From: Planctomycetota bacterium
GTDB lineage: Bacteria; Planctomycetota; UBA1135; GCA-002686595
DNA length: 64,000 bases
Assembly (NCBI GenBank): GCA_947484275.1
Contig: CANKOY010000012.1
Coordinates: 1 to 64,000 of the forward strand
Direction of reading: 5' to 3'
The notes below the pieces were generated by a model that worked only from the letters and a program-made list of their open reading frames with translations, searched no databases and was not told the DNA's origin. Position numbers and translations under genes: made by a program. Shown in pieces: positions 60,046-64,000 of the stretch (its first letter is position 1; each line of letters starts with the position of its first letter).

Positions 60046-61248
60046 TCAGTCTGCGGGTCCCTCTGACCCCGCGCTGACAGCTGACAAGTCCCAGCGTCCG
60101 CCCAACCTGCGAAGTGGCCAGAGTCGCTTGATGTCGGCCGCGCGCAGTTCACGGTACAGGTGCGGGAACAGTGCCCCAGCCCGCGACGTCTCGTAGCGCA
60201 GCGCGGCCCCAGCGGAACCGGGGTCGATCTCGAGCAGATCAGCGGAGTCGACGCCCGCAAAGTGAGCCGTCAAGGTGCCTTCGATCTGCGCGGCGAACGA
60301 CAGGTGCACAAAGCCCTCCGACGCCAATGAAGGCGGTCGCCACGTGCCACCGGGCAGCACCAATCCCGCTGTGTCCCGTGCGCCCATGACGTGGAACAGG
60401 CGCATGGCCTCGGTTCGGCCCCAAATTTCTAGGGCTGGCGAGCCGGGGGGCAGCAGGTGCAGTCGCAGTGCTTGGGCCGAAAGCGTCACCAGCGCATCTC
60501 GCGCCGAGTTCGATAGGCACAGCGTTTCAGCGTTCACGTACAGGTCCACGTGGGACCACAGGACTTCGTCCGACAATTCCTGCGCATGCTCGCGCATCAG
60601 CTCAAGGGCGAGCTTCGGATTCGCGCGCGCCCAGGTGATCGAGCTTTCGATGGCGGAACTCAGTCGCGCAGCGAGGTCGCGCCCGCGCGCTTTGCGGAAC
60701 AGGATGCCACCCAGGGGCAGGGCGCATCGAAACTCAGCTTCCCAGCGCGCCCCGAGATCTTCGACGAACTCCAGCGCGCGCTCGCGCCAGGTGAATCGTC
60801 CCTCGTGAATGCACACGCCGAAATCCGCGCGTCCGTCCTCGAGCGCGGGCATGATCTCCGAGAACACGACCTGCTCGACATGCAGCGGCCCGCGAAATAG
60901 TTGAAACAGCAGCGTTGCCGTGGTCCCTTCCCCAGGACAAAGGACGCGCGCATTCGCGTCCAATTTCGGCGCGCCCTTGCGCGCGAGGAGCAGCGGTCCG
61001 ACGCCAAACCCCAGGGCGGATCCTGCTGAGAGCAGCGCGGTCTCCCGCGTCAGACGCAGGGCGGCGTGAAAACTGGCCTTGGCCGCGTCGAATTCGCCGC
61101 GCGCCAGGCGGACGTTCAGTTCCTGCACGTCCAGCAATTCGAAATCGAGCGTTGCTCCTTCGCACTTCACGGCGCCCGAAAGCAGGCCAGCGAACGCGAA
61201 CGTGTCGTTGGGGCAAGGCGAGATTCCGACGCGCAGTCGCTCGCTCAA
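60046..61248 (-). CDS. mqnD: 1,4-dihydroxy-6-naphthoate synthase MqnD fused to DUF952
   Basis: MqnD acts in the futalosine route to menaquinone, cleaving cyclic dehypoxanthinyl futalosine. The N-terminal 280 residues have the family pattern (VGISPCPNDTFAFAGLL, then FHAALRLT, LCPGEGTTATLLFQLF, and HEGRFTW). From residue 284 a DUF952 domain follows (LFHVMGARDTAG, SEGFVHLSFAAQ, LLEIDP, LFPHLYREL). This makes 400 residues against about 280 for normal MqnD. The start is TTG at 61248, overlapping mqnB by 4 nt. No stop or frameshift separates the two domains. Confidence 0.88.
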   Translation of the reverse strand: MSERLRVGISPCPNDTFAFAGLLSGAVKCEGATLDFELLDVQELNVRLARGEFDAAKASFHAALRLTRETALLSAGSALGFGVGPLLLARKGAPKLDANARVLCPGEGTTATLLFQLFRGPLHVEQVVFSEIMPALEDGRADFGVCIHEGRFTWRERALEFVEDLGARWEAEFRCALPLGGILFRKARGRDLAARLSSAIESSITWARANPKLALELMREHAQELSDEVLWSHVDLYVNAETLCLSNSARDALVTLSAQALRLHLLPPGSPALEIWGRTEAMRLFHVMGARDTAGLVLPGGTWRPPSLASEGFVHLSFAAQIEGTLTAHFAGVDSADLLEIDPGSAGAALRYETSRAGALFPHLYRELRAADIKRLWPLRRLGGRWDLSAVSAGSEGPAD

Positions 61249-61907
61249 GATGTGCTCGCCTCGCGGGCCAAGACTCGAAGCGCCAATGCGCGTGCCCCGC
61301 TGATGGCGCGCGGAATCGACCAGCGCTCGCGTGCGCGATCACCGACGCCGTTGGATATTCCGCGCACGATCGAAAGCCGCACGCCCGCCAAAGAACAGGC
61401 CAGGGCCACTGCGAATCCTTCCATGTCCTCGGCGCGCGCTTCGGGGAACCGCGATATTCGCTCTCGCGCCTCGGCTTCGTTCGCCGACGCCGCGCAGGTG
61501 GTCAGTAGCAAAGGCCCGTCGCGGAAATCGAGTTCCAGGCGATCGAAGACAGCCGGACGCGCGGGCGCCTCGGCCGCAGGCCACTGCGGAAAGCCGAGGG
61601 CCGGCGGCGGCAGGTGGTTTGCCCCATACCCGACGCCGACGCCGGTCACAGCCACGGCGCCGAACTCGAGCGCTGAGCCCAGGGGGTCGCGCTCGATGTC
61701 GTAGGCGCCTGCGATGCCAAAGAGCAGCACCCGGGTCGGCTTCAGGCGTGCGAGCAGCTCGGCCGTGCGCGCGCCGGCGGCGATCGGGCCGAAACCGCAC
61801 TCGGCGACAACGACTTCGGCACCCAGGCCCCCGAGGTCGAGAAGCCGCGCGGTTTCCAGCGCAGTGGGGACCAGAACCAGGACCTCTGCATTCGGCGGGG
61901 GATTCAC
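61245..61907 (-). CDS. mqnB: Futalosine hydrolase MqnB
   Basis: MqnB removes hypoxanthine from futalosine. The 220-residue protein is of the nucleoside phosphorylase fold with VAECGFGPIAAGARTAELL, LFGIAGAY, EDMEGFAVALACSLAGV (the ME-GF purine-ribose site) and IVRGISNGVGDRARERW. It overlaps mqnD and the two are co-transcribed. The GTG at 61907 is the only good start. Together they point to menaquinone-based respiration made by the futalosine route. Confidence 0.9.
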   Translation of the reverse strand: MNPPPNAEVLVLVPTALETARLLDLGGLGAEVVVAECGFGPIAAGARTAELLARLKPTRVLLFGIAGAYDIERDPLGSALEFGAVAVTGVGVGYGANHLPPPALGFPQWPAAEAPARPAVFDRLELDFRDGPLLLTTCAASANEAEARERISRFPEARAEDMEGFAVALACSLAGVRLSIVRGISNGVGDRARERWSIPRAISGARALALRVLAREASTS

Positions 61908-62080
61908 GCGGGGAGTCTGAACCGCAGCCGGCGTTGGCGCAAGCTGAACCAGCGCCGCGGGGGTGTTGCGCGTCCCATGGCGCTAAGCTCTGGCCCTCCT
62001 GTCGAACGCGCGCGCTCCGCGCGTGATTCGAGGGCCATGATCCGCAGGCCTGTCCCCAGGCGCCACGGGGCGCACCGAAC

Positions 62081-63889
62081 ATGAAACGAATCACTCTGAA
62101 CGCGTTGCTTTCGCTGACAGCAACCCTGGTCGTTGCCTGCGCAGCTGACTCGAGCTCTGAGCACGCCAACGACTTAGCGCCCAGGTCCGCGGCGGTTTCC
62201 ACGGTCCGCGCGACGGATCTTGATGCCCTGGGGAGCACGGTCCGCGACGACGCGGCCGTTGTTGCGCAGTTGATCGAACTCGGGCGCCGAGACAGCCGCG
62301 CGGAGGCGCACCTGCGCCATCTCTGCCTCACGATCGGGCCGCGGCTCACCAGCTCCCACAATTTGGCCACCGCAGAGCAGTGGGCGCTGGCGCAGTTTCG
62401 CGACTGGGGTCTGGATGCGCACCTGGATCGTTGGGGCGAGTATCCAGTGGGCTTCGACCGCGGTCCGTTCCGCGGCCACCGCATTGGGGCGGAGTCCGAG
62501 CCCTTCGAGTTCACAACGATGTCCTGGACCGCGGGCACTCAGGGCCCGACGCGTGGCGCCGTGCTCTTCAAACCCGAGACTCTGGCGCAGCTCGCCGAGG
62601 TCAAGGACCGGATTGCCGGCGCTTGGCTCATCTCCCGCAGCTACCCGCGCGGAAGCGAGCGGCCGAAGGTGGAGAAAGAGGAGCGCGACGAACTGACGGC
62701 AGCCCTGGCACTAGCTGGCAGCGCGGGTGAAATCCGCTCGGCCGGACGCAACCTCGTGATCACCGATGGCAACCACAAGATTGCCTGGGACGAGTTGCCG
62801 AAAACCGTGCGTGTGGTCCTGCGCGCAGATCAGTTCAAGGCCCTGGCAGACAGCGTCGAGGCTGGCGAATCCGTGGAGGTTGAATTCGACATCGACAACC
62901 GCTTCTACGAGGGTCCGGTGCAGCAGTACAACGTCGTCGCCGACATCCGCGGCAGCGAATTTCCCGACGAATACGTGATCGTCAGCGGCCACCTCGACAG
63001 TTGGGACGGCGCCCAGGGCGCGGTGGACAATGCCACCGGATGTGCCACGACGATGGAGGCTGCGCGCCTGCTGATGGCCTGCGGCGCCAAGCCGCGGCGC
63101 ACCATCCGCTTCATCCTGTGGAGCGGGGAAGAGCAGGGATTGTTCGGCTCAACCGGCTACGTGCGCGACCACAAGGACCAACTGGAGCGCATCAGCGCGG
63201 TCTACGTCCACGACGGCGGAACGAATTACCTGTCGGGCCTTGGCATCACCATCGACATGGAGAAGCAGATGCGCGAAGTCTGCGCGCCGCTGTTCGACTT
63301 GAATCCGGCCATGCCGTTCAAGTTGCGCGTCAACGACGGCTTCCGGTACTCGCCGGACTCCGACCACGCGCCCTTTGCTGGCGCCGGCGTGCCCGGGTTC
63401 TTCTGGGATCAGTCGGGCAAGTCGGATTACACCCACATGCACCACACCCAATACGACACGTTCGAGACTGCGGTGAACGAGTATCAGGAGCACTCGTCGC
63501 TGGTGGCCGCCATCGTCGCCTTCAATACAGCCAACCTCCAAAGTCGCATGAATCGCGACTTCTTCGAAGCGCTGCCCCCGCGGCGCATGGGCGTGAACCT
63601 TGATGGCACGAAACTGGGCAGCGTGACTCGCAAAGGGATGGCCGCGGAGGCCGGTTGGCAAGTGGACGACGTCGTGGTTTCCATCGACGGAGTTGCGATC
63701 TCCACGCGCGAGGAGATCTCCGAGGAACTGCAGAAGGGCGGCCCGCGGAAGGTCGTCGTGATTCGCCGCGGTGAGACGACGATCGAAACTGTGCTCGACT
63801 TCAGCGCTGGCAAGGACGAGGAGCAACGGATCCTGCGCGCCAAGATGCGCGCGGAACGCCAGCTGGCCGAGCAGAAGAAATTCTGGTGA
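62081..63889 (+). CDS. M28-family metallopeptidase lipoprotein with PDZ domain
   Basis: A 602-residue protein with a lipoprotein signal (LTATLVVAC, Cys20 as the lipidated residue). A PA-like insertion is followed by the M28 catalytic domain, where all zinc ligands are seen: His in SGHLDSWDG, Asp in GAVDNATG, Glu in WSGEEQG, Asp in YVHDGGTN and His in [11 protein letters not shown]-terminal PDZ-like domain ([26 protein letters not shown]) follows. It is probably a surface aminopeptidase. The stop overlaps the next gene by 4 nt. Confidence 0.88.
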   Translation: MKRITLNALLSLTATLVVACAADSSSEHANDLAPRSAAVSTVRATDLDALGSTVRDDAAVVAQLIELGRRDSRAEAHLRHLCLTIGPRLTSSHNLATAEQWALAQFRDWGLDAHLDRWGEYPVGFDRGPFRGHRIGAESEPFEFTTMSWTAGTQGPTRGAVLFKPETLAQLAEVKDRIAGAWLISRSYPRGSERPKVEKEERDELTAALALAGSAGEIRSAGRNLVITDGNHKIAWDELPKTVRVVLRADQFKALADSVEAGESVEVEFDIDNRFYEGPVQQYNVVADIRGSEFPDEYVIVSGHLDSWDGAQGAVDNATGCATTMEAARLLMACGAKPRRTIRFILWSGEEQGLFGSTGYVRDHKDQLERISAVYVHDGGTNYLSGLGITIDMEKQMREVCAPLFDLNPAMPFKLRVNDGFRYSPDSDHAPFAGAGVPGFFWDQSGKSDYTHMHHTQYDTFETAVNEYQEHSSLVAAIVAFNTANLQSRMNRDFFEALPPRRMGVNLDGTKLGSVTRKGMAAEAGWQVDDVVVSIDGVAISTREEISEELQKGGPRKVVVIRRGETTIETVLDFSAGKDEEQRILRAKMRAERQLAEQKKFW

Positions 63890-64000
63890 GAAGTCTGCGC
63901 CAAAGGCTGGCGCTGGATCGGCCGGAGCTCGTCGCATGGGCGATGTACGACTGGGCCAACTCGGCCGTGCTGACCGTGATCATCACGGCGGTTTTTCCGA
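63886..64000 (+). CDS. MFS transporter, UMF1-like, 5' end only
   Basis: The frame opens with GTG at 63886, overlapping the peptidase stop, and runs off the window. The visible 38 residues include [25 protein letters not shown], the characteristic beginning of UMF1/Atg22-type major facilitator transporters (AW-x-YDWANSA followed by the first membrane helix). The substrate cannot be inferred from this fragment. Confidence 0.75.
   Translation, partial: MRSLRQRLALDRPELVAWAMYDWANSAVLTVIITAVFP

Noticed and set aside
1-64000. CRISPR arrays, prophage, rRNA genes or a replication origin
   Set aside because: I looked for regularly spaced direct repeats, integrase or phage structural genes, rRNA core sequences and DnaA-box clusters and saw none.

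Overview
The window is a GC-rich bacterial chromosome segment (roughly 64% by eye) packed with overlapping genes. Planctomycetota is the most likely source, though this is inference. A division and cell-wall (dcw) cluster is present, but at its end, where ftsQ-ftsA-ftsZ usually follow, there is thrS instead; loss of ftsZ is typical of planctomycetes. Other points in favour are an ole-type beta-lactone/olefin gene set, a GbsR/MarR-type regulator, a DUF2911 protein, a broken ECF sigma factor next to the tail of a large extracellular protein, and a selenocysteine system. Many genes start with GTG and overlap the previous stop by 4 nt (ATGA or GTGA).

Layout. 1-282: 3' end of an unknown gene. 838-15625: dcw cluster (mraZ, rsmH, an ftsL-like gene, ftsI-type PBP, murE, murF, mraY, ftsW, a LysM protein, a small membrane ORF, then after a strong terminator murG, murC, murB). 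15828-17594: thrS. 17635-28330, minus strand: one 11-gene operon, read from 28330 downward, encoding a GbsR/MarR-like regulator, a FabF-like condensing enzyme, an acyl carrier protein, two CrtI-like FAD oxidoreductases, a FabZ-like dehydratase, a FabI-like enoyl reductase, a phosphopantetheinyl transferase, then OleB, OleC and OleD. OleA lies alone at 32738-33790 on the same strand. Between them are ridA, a DUF2911/TPR protein, a remnant of an outer-membrane efflux gene, a secreted protein, and a truncated dienelactone hydrolase fused to an IS91-type transposase fragment. 33892-42971: dinB, a large membrane protein, yceH, polA, recJ. 43120-52829: selA, a sigma-factor/extracellular-protein chimera (broken), a three-gene ABC-2 exporter, selD that itself uses an in-frame UGA as selenocysteine, a 170-bp element with 32-bp terminal inverted repeats, a small-multidrug-export-like membrane protein, an apparently inactive glycerophosphodiester phosphodiesterase, and selC (tRNA-Sec). 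52867-58996: two tandem acetyltransferase-like genes, then an nfeD-nfeD2-floA membrane-microdomain operon. 59006-63889: an EVE-domain protein, a histone H1-like protein, mqnD (fused to DUF952) and mqnB of the futalosine menaquinone route, and an M28 lipoprotein peptidase. The window ends inside an MFS transporter.

The most interesting unit is the 17.6-28.3 kb operon. It places a dedicated type II fatty-acid module with its own carrier protein and activating transferase, plus two desaturase/isomerase-like flavoenzymes, in the same transcript as OleB, OleC and OleD. This suggests a pathway making an unusual long-chain hydrocarbon or beta-lactone-derived lipid, under a repressor whose probable operator lies over its own promoter. 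The second theme is selenium use: selA, selD and selC all lie within 10 kb, and SelD is itself a selenoprotein with a SECIS-like hairpin after its UGA.
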